Below are positions 25,507-33,026 of a stretch of DNA of 55,670 nucleotides, piece after piece. The DNA lies in contig JAAEQR010000211.1 of assembly GCA_024231215.1 (NCBI GenBank), forward strand, positions 1-55,670. The letters are read 5' to 3'. Position 1 is the first letter of the stretch, and the number at the start of each line of letters is the position of its first letter. The position numbers and the translations under genes were made by a program. The notes under the pieces were generated by a model. That model saw only the letters and a program-made list of their open reading frames with translations. It was not told where the DNA came from and ran no database searches. This DNA is from PVC group bacterium (GTDB taxonomy: Bacteria > Omnitrophota > Gorgyraeia > B26-G9).

Positions 25507-25524
25507 TTAACAGATTAAAAAATT

Positions 25525-25998
25525 TTACCTTTTCTTTTTACACTTTTCACATATTCCATAAAATTGAATTATATGACTTATGATTTCAAAGTTGTATTTT
25601 TTAGATAAACCTTTCTCTGTTTTTTTGAGTAATTCTATTTCATCATTTATAAAATCAGTATACTCAATTATGCGATTGCATTCTTTGCATACTAAATGAT
25701 GATGGTGATGACTTTTCTTTGATCCCTCAACAAGTTCATACCTTGCTCTACCATCACCGAAATCAAACTTAAAAACAAGGTTCATGGTAACAAGTATTTC
25801 TAAGGTCCTGTAAACAGTTGTGAGCCCAACAGCAGGATACGCATTATGAATTTTATTATAAATATCTTCAGCACTCAAATGCTTATCAGCAATCATCAGT
25901 GTATCTAAAATCGCTTCACGTCCTGCTGTAATCCGATAACCGCAACCTCTAAATCTCCCATGCCACCACATCGGTCCTGTTCCATCTCTTCTCGGCAT
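25525..25998 (-). CDS. fur: Ferric uptake regulator family protein
   Basis: 157 residues. A winged helix with LTTVYRTLEILVTMNLV, then the metal-site stretch HHHHHLVCKECNRIIE and a C-terminal CEKCKKKR give the His/Cys zinc and regulatory sites. The N-terminus is unusual: MPRRDGTGPMWWHGRFRGCG adds about 20 residues resembling the DUF5320 start. It has a strong promoter with an overlapping Fur-box-like site (26013-26063), so it is probably autoregulated. It could be a Zur or PerR relative; the iron assignment rests on the operon it faces. Confidence 0.8.
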   Translation of the reverse strand: MPRRDGTGPMWWHGRFRGCGYRITAGREAILDTLMIADKHLSAEDIYNKIHNAYPAVGLTTVYRTLEILVTMNLVFKFDFGDGRARYELVEGSKKSHHHHHLVCKECNRIIEYTDFINDEIELLKKTEKGLSKKYNFEIISHIIQFYGICEKCKKKR

Positions 25999-26012
25999 AT
26001 TATAACTCCTTA

Positions 26013-26063
26013 TTGAAAACCATTCCCATTAACAAATATATCTTATTTTTTGTTTTTTGTCAA
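26013..26063 (-). promoter_or_regulatory. fur promoter with overlapping Fur-box-like operator
   Basis: Reverse strand TTGACA (26063-26058), 17-base spacer, TATATT (26040-26035). Immediately downstream (26033-26013) is a sequence matching the 25492 Fur box at 16 of 19 positions. An AAGGAG ribosome site follows. Confidence 0.7.
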
Positions 26064-26348
26064 ATATTTTTTTGATCCTAAAAATAACTGGAGCTTAAAC
26101 AGAGATATTTAGCCCTATAATTTCTAGTTTAAGGATGAATAAGCCGCCTACACATGTTCCACCTTGCTCGAATATCAAGCATTATAGCATTAAACTGCAA
26201 GCCTTAAACTACGGGCCATTTTAGAGATAAATCTCCCTATTAATCAGCATTATTTACTGCACTCTTTATATATTAAAAACTGAGACATTTTACTAATAAT
26301 TCCACATAAACCCACTGATCACCTAACCCTTTTAAACGTTAGTAGATG
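26064..26348. other. Intergenic region between fur and tRNA-Asn
   Basis: About 285 AT-rich bases beyond the fur promoter. I found no open frame with a ribosome site, no repeats and no clear structure. It may hold only leader or trailer sequence. Confidence 0.4.
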
Positions 26349-26380
26349 CAAAAAGACCCAGCTAGATTAACTGGGTCTTT
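26349..26380 (-). terminator. Terminator downstream of tRNA-Asn
   Basis: AAAGACCCAG/CTGGGTCTTT is a perfect 10-bp stem around CTAGATTAA, followed on the minus strand by a T-run. It lies 41 bases past the tRNA 3' end. Confidence 0.8.
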
Positions 26381-26420
26381 ATTGCTGTAACTCCTTTATT
26401 TTCAAGATGTTACAAATTAT

Positions 26421-26496
26421 TGGCTCCCCCGCGAGGACTCGAACCTCGGACAAATTGGTTAACAGCCAATCGCTCTACCAACTGAGCTACAGGGGA
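26421..26496 (-). tRNA. tRNA-Asn (anticodon GTT)
   Basis: The cloverleaf folds completely: acceptor TCCCCTG/CGGGGGA, D arm GCTCAGTTGGTAGAGC, anticodon stem ATTGG/CCAAT with loop CTGTTAA, T arm CGAGG-TTCGAGT-CCTCG, and encoded GCCA end. Anticodon GTT gives asparagine. Its 3' 23 bases recur at 18818-18840, so the gene is the likely integration target for the island to its left. Confidence 0.97.
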
Positions 26497-26566
26497 ACCG
26501 ATATATTTACATCTTTAAAAGAACAATGATTCTTAACACTTACAACTTATAGCTTACAGCTATTTC

Positions 26567-27394
26567 CTATAGTGTCGGTTGTTCCGGAACTGCTATTGGT
26601 GCTTCTACTTCCGGAGCCTTAACTATTGATAATATCAGACTCACTATGCTGCAGCTTGAAAACACACCAATCATTCCATTAACAATTGCCGATATAAGTA
26701 CCTGCAGGATGGCTAAAAACCAGCCCTGAGGGAATATTTTGGCTAAGAACAAACTGATTAGCTGACTAAGCAAAGAAACAACCAATACAATGCCTATTAT
26801 AAGACCCAAAAGAGCAAGAATGCGTCCCCAGTACTGCTTAAATAACGCAACGCCTTCTTTAAAAGAAGCAATTATTTTCTGATCTTCAACCACAATAAGA
26901 TAGCGGCCGATAATTATCGGGATCATAACAACAAATGAAAATAATACAGCAATTGTAAATACTATCCCTCCAATTACATTAAAAAACGGGTTAGTTCCCT
27001 GCCCCATCGCAACAAATATTGCGGTAAGTAATGCTCCGGCAATCCATATCGCAACTGCTATAGCCCCGCCAACCATACCAATACCTAATAAACGAAGGAA
27101 ATATTTTAAACCGTTATTAAGTAATGCCTCCAGCTGCATATCTTTGGTTTTTATATATGAAACTATAGACGCCAGAAGTCCACCTTCCACTACTATCCAA
27201 GCCAACATGATAAGCATCGAGAGAAAAACTATAGTTCCTGCAATTTCTCCCACTTTCTCCGGAGTTGGATTGATCCCGACAATACCGACAACAATGCCGG
27301 ATGTTATGCAGTTAAAAACAGCTACAACTGCGATTAACAAAACAAGCTGTTTTGCTAATTCAAATCCCTTTTTAAGAGCCTCTATAGCATTCAT
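26567..27394 (-). CDS. Multi-pass membrane protein, unknown
   Basis: 275 residues with about six membrane helices in three pairs (near 15-40, 50-75, 95-130, 137-165, 190-220, 228-260). The last 20 residues form a Pro/Glu/Ala-rich soluble tail. It resembles DUF975-like or glycerophosphodiesterase membrane-domain proteins in layout only. It begins far from recR and is probably transcribed separately. Confidence 0.6.
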   Translation of the reverse strand: MNAIEALKKGFELAKQLVLLIAVVAVFNCITSGIVVGIVGINPTPEKVGEIAGTIVFLSMLIMLAWIVVEGGLLASIVSYIKTKDMQLEALLNNGLKYFLRLLGIGMVGGAIAVAIWIAGALLTAIFVAMGQGTNPFFNVIGGIVFTIAVLFSFVVMIPIIIGRYLIVVEDQKIIASFKEGVALFKQYWGRILALLGLIIGIVLVVSLLSQLISLFLAKIFPQGWFLAILQVLISAIVNGMIGVFSSCSIVSLILSIVKAPEVEAPIAVPEQPTL

Positions 27395-27481
27395 AGCTTT
27401 CTCCCTCTTAAATGGTTAGATAGTTACTTGGTTAAATGGTTAATTAGTAAAAAATAATTTTAGCAACAATATATAGATATG
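27395..27481. repeat. Intergenic low-complexity repeats (AATGGTTA type)
   Basis: AAATGGTTAG, TTGGTTAAATGGTTAATTAG: loosely repeated GGTTA units. They belong in style with the heptamer repeats at 28.1, 29.9, 36.3, 40.2, 46.5 and 47.0 kb. Confidence 0.5.
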
Positions 27482-28087
27482 TCAAGCACTTACTTCCTGT
27501 CGCCCCTCTAAAGCCTCAGAAATAGTTGCCTGGTCTATATATCCGATATTACTGCCTACCGGTATGCCCCGGGCAATACGCGTAATCTTTACTCCTAATG
27601 GAGTTATGATCCGCTTTAGATAAAGTGCCGTGGTCTCACCCTCACGGTTTGAACTTGTGGCAATAATAATCTCTACAACTTTACCCTCCTTTATCCTCGC
27701 CAATAAAGCTTGTAACGGTAGATCCCCCGGCCCCACTCCTTCTAACGGAGATAATTTACCCCAAAGAACATGATATAGTCCTTTATACCTGCCAGTACGT
27801 TCAATCGCAATAACATCCTGCGGATCTTCGACTACACAGATAACCCTTTCCCTATTATCTTTATTCTGGCATATAGGACAAAGTTCTTCTTGGGCAAAAT
27901 AGTTACATATACGACATTTCCTGGTATTTTCTTTTGCTTTAACAATCGCCTCAGCTAGTTCTCTTGCCTGAGATTGTGATGTGCGCAAAAGATACAATGC
28001 CATACGTTCTGCCGACTTAGGACCTATAGTCGGCATTTTGGAAAGCTCTTTAATCAATTTTTCTAAAAATGGTGTATATCCGTACAT
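27482..28087 (-). CDS. recR: Recombination mediator RecR
   Basis: 201 residues, the normal length. It has the helix-hairpin-helix start (LSKMPTIGPKSAERMALYLL), zinc motif CRICNYF...CPIC, and TOPRIM (VICVVEDPQDVIAIE). It works with RecO and RecF to load RecA on gapped DNA. It follows dnaX, the common arrangement, though a 58-base gap with repeats separates them. Confidence 0.95.
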   Translation of the reverse strand: MYGYTPFLEKLIKELSKMPTIGPKSAERMALYLLRTSQSQARELAEAIVKAKENTRKCRICNYFAQEELCPICQNKDNRERVICVVEDPQDVIAIERTGRYKGLYHVLWGKLSPLEGVGPGDLPLQALLARIKEGKVVEIIIATSSNREGETTALYLKRIITPLGVKITRIARGIPVGSNIGYIDQATISEALEGRQEVSA

Positions 28088-28145
28088 AAAAATAGTCCTA
28101 AGCTATAAGCTGTAAGTTATAAGTAAAAGCTAAAAAAACAATATA

Positions 28146-29864
28146 TTAGTCGTCTGAAGAGACGATGTGCCCGTTAAATACATCCATTGCAGACTGAATA
28201 AAATCGTTCATATCCCCTTCTTCTATTGTTTCAGTCGCAGGAACTTTAGATTCTTCTTCAAGCACTTGCTGCGATTCCGTCGTCTCTACGCCAGCTTCAC
28301 ATTTAATCATATCTAATTTGATCGGCGATCCTAATAAATCACCTGCTATTTTTTCTATTTCCCGCTGATTCTGTTCTAAATTTTCTCTGTGAAAATCATA
28401 TTCCGGTAAAAAGCCCAGCTGAACTGTATTCCCTCGGACATCCATGAATTCTCCTTCAGAAAGATACAAGCCAAGACTGATTTTATTTTGTTTTACCGCC
28501 TTTATTACATGCGGCCAAAGCTTGCGAAGCTGATCCTGGTCAAATTCTTTGTTCTTATTATCCTGAAGTAGATCTCCCGGTTCTGTTTCAACCAAAACAC
28601 TAGTTGCCGCAATAGATTTAGGCGCTGTTTCAGGATCTATTTTCATTTGCTCCGGTTTGGGTTGAGTAATTTTTTGTTTCGGCATAGAACTCAACCCTCC
28701 GCTTATAGCTGTTCCAGAAATTTGTGTTAATTTTGTTTCAATATCTTTAATTTTATCCAAAAGAACTTCTGCCGGTACCAACATACTCTGGTCAGAAAGT
28801 TTAACAAGTGCCATTTCAAGAAATAACCTTCCCATCCCCTGCCGCTTTATTCTTTCACTAGTCTGGGATAAAACAGCAATACTGTAAAGAATGCTTTCCA
28901 GAGTATATTTTTCGCTCTGTTTTTTTATTATTTCCTTATCTTCTTTCGGTAAGGAGACAAGTTTATCGGAATTACATTTTATAAGCATCATATTCCGGAA
29001 ATGCACGATCAGAGATGAAGCAATCTGTGCCGAATCCTTCCCGTCCCGAACCAGATTATCCAATAATGCCAAGTTATCCTTAAGATGTTTCGCATCTAAA
29101 TTAGCTACAATCGAAATAATGACATCCTGAGCAACCAAACCCAGCACAGAATTAACATCTTTCAGTTTTATCTTTCCTTTACTAAAACTATTTATCTGAT
29201 CAAGAATAACTTCAGCATCCCGCAAACTACCATCAGCGCTTCTGGCAACAGCATATAATGCTTCTTCTTCAATTTTAATTTTTTCCGTTGCACTTAGCTT
29301 TTTTAGTGTTGTCACAATGCCATCTGTAGTTATTCTGCGAAAATCAAAACGCTGACACCGCGATAATATCGTAGCCAATACCTTATGCGGCTCTGTAGTA
29401 GCAAAAATAAACTTTACATGTTTTGGCGGTTCTTCTAAAGTTTTAAGCAAGGCATTAAATGCCTCTGTTGTAAGCATATGAACTTCATCAATAATATAAA
29501 TTTTAAATCGATTGGAAGTCGGTGCAAATTTAACGTTTTCACGCAAGGTCCTGATCTCATCAATACCGCGGTTAGAAGCACCGTCTATTTCTAAAACATC
29601 AAGACTTCTTCCTCCTCGTATCTCATTGCACGCCAAACACTTATCGCATGGATTGTCGGTCGGTCCGGTTGCGCAATTTAAAGCTTTGGCCAGCACCCTG
29701 GCTGTAGATGTTTTACCAATACCACGCGGTCCGGAAAAAAGATAAGCATGTGCCAGATTATTTTGAGCTATTGCATTTTTAAGCGTAGTTGCAATATGTT
29801 CCTGGCCTACGATTTCATCAAAGTTTTTTGGTCTGTATTTTCGTGCGTAAGCAATATGTTCCAT
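28146..29864 (-). CDS. dnaX: DNA polymerase III subunit gamma/tau
   Basis: 572 residues. Walker A is GPRGIGKTS, zinc site NPCDKCLACNEI, Walker B IYIIDEVHML, and sensor FIFATTEPHKVLATILSRCQ. Domain III and a linker plus tau-like C-terminus follow. I see no A-tract slippage site for a gamma form. It is the clamp-loader motor of the replisome. Confidence 0.95.
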   Translation of the reverse strand: MEHIAYARKYRPKNFDEIVGQEHIATTLKNAIAQNNLAHAYLFSGPRGIGKTSTARVLAKALNCATGPTDNPCDKCLACNEIRGGRSLDVLEIDGASNRGIDEIRTLRENVKFAPTSNRFKIYIIDEVHMLTTEAFNALLKTLEEPPKHVKFIFATTEPHKVLATILSRCQRFDFRRITTDGIVTTLKKLSATEKIKIEEEALYAVARSADGSLRDAEVILDQINSFSKGKIKLKDVNSVLGLVAQDVIISIVANLDAKHLKDNLALLDNLVRDGKDSAQIASSLIVHFRNMMLIKCNSDKLVSLPKEDKEIIKKQSEKYTLESILYSIAVLSQTSERIKRQGMGRLFLEMALVKLSDQSMLVPAEVLLDKIKDIETKLTQISGTAISGGLSSMPKQKITQPKPEQMKIDPETAPKSIAATSVLVETEPGDLLQDNKNKEFDQDQLRKLWPHVIKAVKQNKISLGLYLSEGEFMDVRGNTVQLGFLPEYDFHRENLEQNQREIEKIAGDLLGSPIKLDMIKCEAGVETTESQQVLEEESKVPATETIEEGDMNDFIQSAMDVFNGHIVSSDD

Positions 29865-29879
29865 GTTGTTGTCCTTTTC

Positions 29880-29968
29880 TAGCGTTTAGTGTACAGCACA
29901 TAGCGTATAGTAAAACAAACAATAAATACAACCACTAATCGCTTTACGCTAACCGCTATACGCTATTT
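29880..29968. repeat. Intergenic inverted GCGTATAG/CTATACGC-type repeats
   Basis: TAGCGTTTAGTGTACAGCAC...AGCGTATAG is followed about 50 bases later by CGCTTTACGCTAACCGC and TATACGCTA, forming multiple short inverted and direct repeats. The same words occur at 46480-46550 in the ATP synthase operon. Confidence 0.6.
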
Positions 29969-30922
29969 TTAATTATAAGCAAATTTTACAATATAAATTA
30001 TATATCCCGCATACAGCAAAAGAAGCGTTATTCCTTCTTTACGAGTCAAGACAAGTTTAGTTCTGGCAAATAAAAATACACACGCCGCGAAAACAAACAT
30101 CACCGGAATAGTCAGCATCTTAGTTTTAATATCAATATCCAGCGGGCGAATCGCAGATGAAACTCCTAAAACCCAAAGGATATTTAATATATTAGCACCG
30201 ATCACATTCCCGGCCGCTAAATCTTCCATCTTTTTTACACTTGCAATAATCGCAGTTGCCAATTCCGGCAATGAAGTCCCCACCGCGATCATAGTAATAC
30301 CAATTACAATTTCCGGGATTTTAAAATAATGCGCAATATTAATTCCCGACGGAATAATCGCGTATTTTGCAGATAAAATCACACCTGCGGCACCAATTAA
30401 AAACTTAATACTTCCTTTTTTAATATCCGGCTCAGGCCCCGACTTCTCTTCCTTGCGATTTTTTCTTGCCCGTAGTTCTCTAGTAGTAATATAACTAAAA
30501 AATGCTCCAAGCATTGCACACAACAAAATGCCATCTTTAAAATCAAGCTTACCATCCCAAGCCAGGAAAAATAAAAACGCACAAATCCCCATCAGGAAAA
30601 TAAGTTCCTGTTTAACAATCATGGGGTTAAATTTTACGTTTCTTATGATCGCCGCGACAGCTAGAATTAATCCAATATTTGCCAGACAAGATCCCGTAGC
30701 ATTACCTACAGCGATATCTCCCTTTCCCATATACGCCGAAAGTGCGGAAACTGTAAATTCCGGCATGGTAGTTGCAATACTGACAATAGTCAATCCGATA
30801 ATAATCCGCGGGATTTTAAAAAAGGATGCGATAATTTCCGCTCCGCTGGTGAAAAAATCAGCGCTTTTAATAATCACGAAAATACCGATAATAAAAATTA
30901 TAAAATCTGCGTATATACTCAA
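29969..30922 (-). CDS. Cation/calcium antiporter, CaCA family (YrbG-like)
   Basis: 317 residues, about ten helices in two homologous halves. The alpha repeats are TMPEFTVSALS with GNATGSCLANIG, and SLPELATAIIA with GNVIGANILNILW. These Glu/Asn residues form the exchange site. It probably extrudes calcium in exchange for sodium or protons at the inner membrane. Confidence 0.88.
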   Translation of the reverse strand: MSIYADFIIFIIGIFVIIKSADFFTSGAEIIASFFKIPRIIIGLTIVSIATTMPEFTVSALSAYMGKGDIAVGNATGSCLANIGLILAVAAIIRNVKFNPMIVKQELIFLMGICAFLFFLAWDGKLDFKDGILLCAMLGAFFSYITTRELRARKNRKEEKSGPEPDIKKGSIKFLIGAAGVILSAKYAIIPSGINIAHYFKIPEIVIGITMIAVGTSLPELATAIIASVKKMEDLAAGNVIGANILNILWVLGVSSAIRPLDIDIKTKMLTIPVMFVFAACVFLFARTKLVLTRKEGITLLLLYAGYIIYIVKFAYN

Positions 30923-31027
30923 CTTCTTCAGCCTCAGGAAGAAAGGTCAAAACCCTAATGTTTCACGTCTAAGTAACTTTTACTATACCACAATAATATA
31001 CCATCCTCAACTAATATTTCTTACCTG

Positions 31028-31056
31028 TTGACTCTCTGTAAAAACACCCTTAAAAT
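31028..31056 (+). promoter_or_regulatory. Sigma-70 promoter for the surface-repeat gene
   Basis: TTGACT (31028-31033), 17-base spacer, TAAAAT (31051-31056), then AAAGGGG as ribosome site before the ATG at 31090. Confidence 0.65.
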
Positions 31057-31089
31057 ATACTAAATAACTAATGGGAAAGGGGTAAAAAA

Positions 31090-31663
31090 ATGAAAAAATC
31101 AGTAATAACACTGCTATTATCTGGATTGCTTCTTTCTGTTAGTTCTATTGCTATGGCCGGTGAAAACGCAATGCCGTTCCAGCTGTCTTTAGTTACTCCT
31201 GTATCTATCCTTGATGAAACCCAGTCTGTACACGGTCTACGTATAAATCTGATTTATGGTTCTAATGAGAATGACAGGTCTTGGACTTGGTCTTATTAAC
31301 CGTGCAACTGGTACTGTTAGAGGCTATGAATATGGTTTTATTAATTATGTAGAAGAAGATGTTTATGGTGCTCAGGAAGGCTTATTGAACTGGACCAGAG
31401 GTAATATCGACGGTACTCAAGGCGGATTGGTCAATATTATTGATGGAGATCTAAAAGGCATCCAATGCGGTTTCTTTAATAAAGTAACAGCTGTAGAAGG
31501 CACTCAGTTAGGCGCTTGCAATTTTGCTGAATCCGTTACCGGTTTTCAGTTTGGATTACTCAACTGGACAGGAAAATTAGACGGTCTGCAAATCGGGCTT
31601 CTTAACGTAGCTACGGAAAAAGAAAACTTAAAAGGCATGGTTTTCATTAACGCAGCTTGGTAA
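31090..31663 (+). pseudogene. Frameshifted secreted surface-repeat protein (LA_2272-like)
   Basis: Frame 1 gives a signal peptide (MKKSVITLLLSGLLLSVSSI) and a conserved start ending NLIYGSNEN at about 31270, then hits a stop at 31299. The next frame continues without loss from TGLGLGLINRATG to a stop at 31663. It shows repeats of the form GxQxGLxNxx about every 20-24 residues: GAQEGLLNWT, GTQGGLVNI, GIQCGFFNK, GTQLGACNF, GFQFGLLNWT and GLQIGLLNV. One extra base near 31268-31273 explains it. Promoter, ribosome site and terminator are intact, so this may be a recent mutation or an assembly error. Confidence 0.75.
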
Positions 31664-31676
31664 TATCCAGTAAAAA

Positions 31677-31726
31677 ATAAAAACACTCCCTTTATCTTAA
31701 TTGAATTTAAAGAGAGTGTTTTTTTA
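31677..31726. terminator. Bidirectional terminator
   Basis: AAAACACTC...GAGTGTTTT arms with T-runs on both strands, between the convergent surface-repeat gene and cyclophilin-like gene. The T-run overlaps the stop codon of the latter. Confidence 0.8.
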
Positions 31727-32209
31727 TTCTTTATTCTTTTCTTGCTCTAAAAGCTGCTGCACCAGCAAGTCAATTTCATTCTGAGTAAGTTTTCTGTCTT
31801 TAGGAAAGTCATTGGGATTAATATGCCTGGGTTCTTTTTCTTTAACCGCCATAAGATGTATCGGCTCCTCAGCTTTAATCTTCCTCAATTCCTCCGGGGA
31901 ATGTACTGTTTTACCAATAATAATTACCGGGCTGGCCGGGACTGGTTTTTCACTATCACTCATCGGGGTCGGCCCAAAAAAAATGCAAATACACTTGCCT
32001 TCCGGCCAAAAAACAATATCTCCGACTCTGAGATCAGTTGTTGATTGTCCCACGACAGGGACATCCAGCTTCGTTTTAAAATAAATCTCATCACCCCAAA
32101 TAACAGTCGTGGAATCAAGCGGCAACCGCTTAAATATAGATTGCGCAAGAAGATGTTTCTGCAACTCAGCTTCAAAACAGCATGTAGATGTCTGGAATGA
32201 TATCTTCAT
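31724..32209 (-). CDS. Cyclophilin-like fold protein (TM1367 type)
   Basis: 161 residues from the ATG at 32209; the frame is open to a TTG at 32245 without a better ribosome site. VIWGDEIYF, VGDIVFWPEGKCICIFFGPT and PMSDSEKPVPASPVIIIG match the TM1367/cyclophilin-like family. A C-terminal extension of about 60 residues ends in a charged helix. Biochemical role unknown. Confidence 0.75.
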   Translation of the reverse strand: MKISFQTSTCCFEAELQKHLLAQSIFKRLPLDSTTVIWGDEIYFKTKLDVPVVGQSTTDLRVGDIVFWPEGKCICIFFGPTPMSDSEKPVPASPVIIIGKTVHSPEELRKIKAEEPIHLMAVKEKEPRHINPNDFPKDRKLTQNEIDLLVQQLLEQEKNKE

Positions 32210-32245
32210 TGTTTCTATTGTATAATCAATGGCCAATTCTTGCAA

Positions 32246-32510
32246 GGAGAGATTCAGAAAATAGAAATGCGAACCTGTCCCCGTCGTTCACATCTTCCGT
32301 TTGCCCTTAAAATCCCCTTTTGTGAGTTCGAATCTAAGAGAGGCTGGGACTCCAAGCATTGAGCTTAGCGAAATGCGCAGGCGCCCCTGCCTCGACGCAG
32401 TGATTTTGCAAAAAATCACGACTACTCGCATGCTTTTAGCGATTAGTCACAGAAATGCGAATAAAAAAGGGAAAGCAAGTTTATTTGCTTTCCCTTTTTC
32501 AGAGTATTTC
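32246..32510. other. Intergenic region with tRNA-Ser 3' relic, hairpin and terminator
   Basis: At about 32336-32352 GAGAGGCTGGGACT copies the 3' end of tRNA-Ser (13 of 14 bases), detached from any tRNA. At 32400-32419 GTGATTTT-GCAA-AAAATCAC is a perfect 8-bp hairpin. AGAAATGCGAA occurs twice (near 32262 and 32452). A strong terminator closes the region (next entry). It looks like a decayed insertion next to tRNA-Ser. Confidence 0.55.
32463..32499 (-). terminator. Terminator downstream of tRNA-Ser
   Basis: AAAAAGGGAAAGCAA pairs perfectly with TTGCTTTCCCTTTTT around GTTTA, 12 bases past the tRNA-Ser CCA. It can work on both strands. Confidence 0.85.
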
Positions 32511-32602
32511 TGGCGGAGAGGCTGGGATTCGAACCCAGGGACCCAGTTTCCCGGGTCAACCGCTTAGCAGGCGGCTCCTATCGGCCACTCAGGCACCTCT
32601 CC
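32511..32602 (-). tRNA. tRNA-Ser (anticodon GCT)
   Basis: Acceptor GGAGAGG/CCTCTCC, anticodon stem with loop CTGCTAA (anticodon GCT), a long type II variable arm (ACCCGGGAAACTGGGT), T arm CTGGG-TTCGAAT-CCCAG, discriminator G and encoded CCA. Its 5' bases GGAGAGGTGC are repeated twice upstream at 32.69 and 33.01 kb in the flanks of the GIY-YIG gene. Confidence 0.97.
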
Positions 32603-32619
32603 GTTTATTGCTTTCTCAA

Positions 32620-32697
32620 CGACCCCTATCGAACTCATCCCGCCTCTAGCGGGACAAGCTCAGTTCATCCCGCCATGGCGGGAGCACCTCTCCGTTT
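32620..32697. repeat. tRNA-Ser-derived repeat, copy A (flank of GIY-YIG gene)
   Basis: About 78 bases with two palindromes (CCCGCctctaGCGGG and CCCGCcatgGCGGG) joined by GACAAGCTCAGTTC and closed by the tRNA-Ser 5' word GCACCTCTCCGTTT. Copy B at 32948-33026 is the same in order and mostly in sequence. It encodes the last residues of the GIY-YIG protein (about LPPWRDELSLSR). Confidence 0.8.
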
Positions 32698-32942
32698 ATG
32701 ATTTTCTTAAAAGCGTTTCCACCTTTATATGATTTTACTTTTTTCTCTTGTTGCCTTGCTTCTTCTATTGATGAATAGCACTTAAAACAAACTATCTTCC
32801 ATGGACCATTTATCTTAGTAAAAGTTCCACCCAATCCACTATTATGTTCTTCTAAACGCCTTGTTACACATCTATCTGTCGAGCCAATATAATACTTCTG
32901 ATTCTTTTGACTTTGCAGAATATATACATAACCACCAGTCAT
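32646..32942 (-). CDS. GIY-YIG nuclease family protein
   Basis: 98 residues. YVYILQS and KYYIGST form the GIY-YIG core, RRLEEHN carries the catalytic Arg, and the Glu of EARQQEKKVKSYKGG is the metal ligand. This is the small stand-alone (UPF0213-type) form. Both flanks are copies of one repeat with the 5' end of tRNA-Ser, and the C-terminus is encoded by copy A. The protein is a plausible nicking or cutting enzyme for spread of the element. Confidence 0.85.
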   Translation of the reverse strand: MTGGYVYILQSQKNQKYYIGSTDRCVTRRLEEHNSGLGGTFTKINGPWKIVCFKCYSSIEEARQQEKKVKSYKGGNAFKKIINGEVLPPWRDELSLSR

Positions 32943-32947
32943 AACTA

Positions 32948-33026
32948 GCGGCTCCTATCGACTCATCCCGCCTACTGCGGGACAAGCTCAGTTTATCCCG
33001 CCTTCGGCGGGAGCACCTCTCCGTTT
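32948..33026. repeat. tRNA-Ser-derived repeat, copy B (inside tadA 3' end)
   Basis: Same structure as copy A, with palindromes CCCGCctactGCGGG and CCCGCcttcgGCGGG. It starts with GCGGCTCCTATCG, the tRNA-Ser D-arm/anticodon-stem word, and ends GCACCTCTCCGTTT. It supplies the tadA stop codon and its last ~11 codons. Confidence 0.8.

Larger units (their letters stand above)
32596..33026 (-). mobile_element. tRNA-Ser-associated GIY-YIG mini-element
   Basis: The unit is repeat B, GIY-YIG gene, repeat A, then the intact tRNA-Ser (minus-strand order). On that strand each repeat starts with GGAGAGGTGC. This equals the tRNA start, after which the tRNA D-arm bases are replaced by the palindromic insert. 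Copy B then resumes tRNA-Ser sequence with CGATAGGAGCCGC before diverging. This looks like insertion of a palindromic unit into tRNA-Ser copies with repair restoring one full tRNA. It is inference from repeat structure. Confidence 0.6.
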
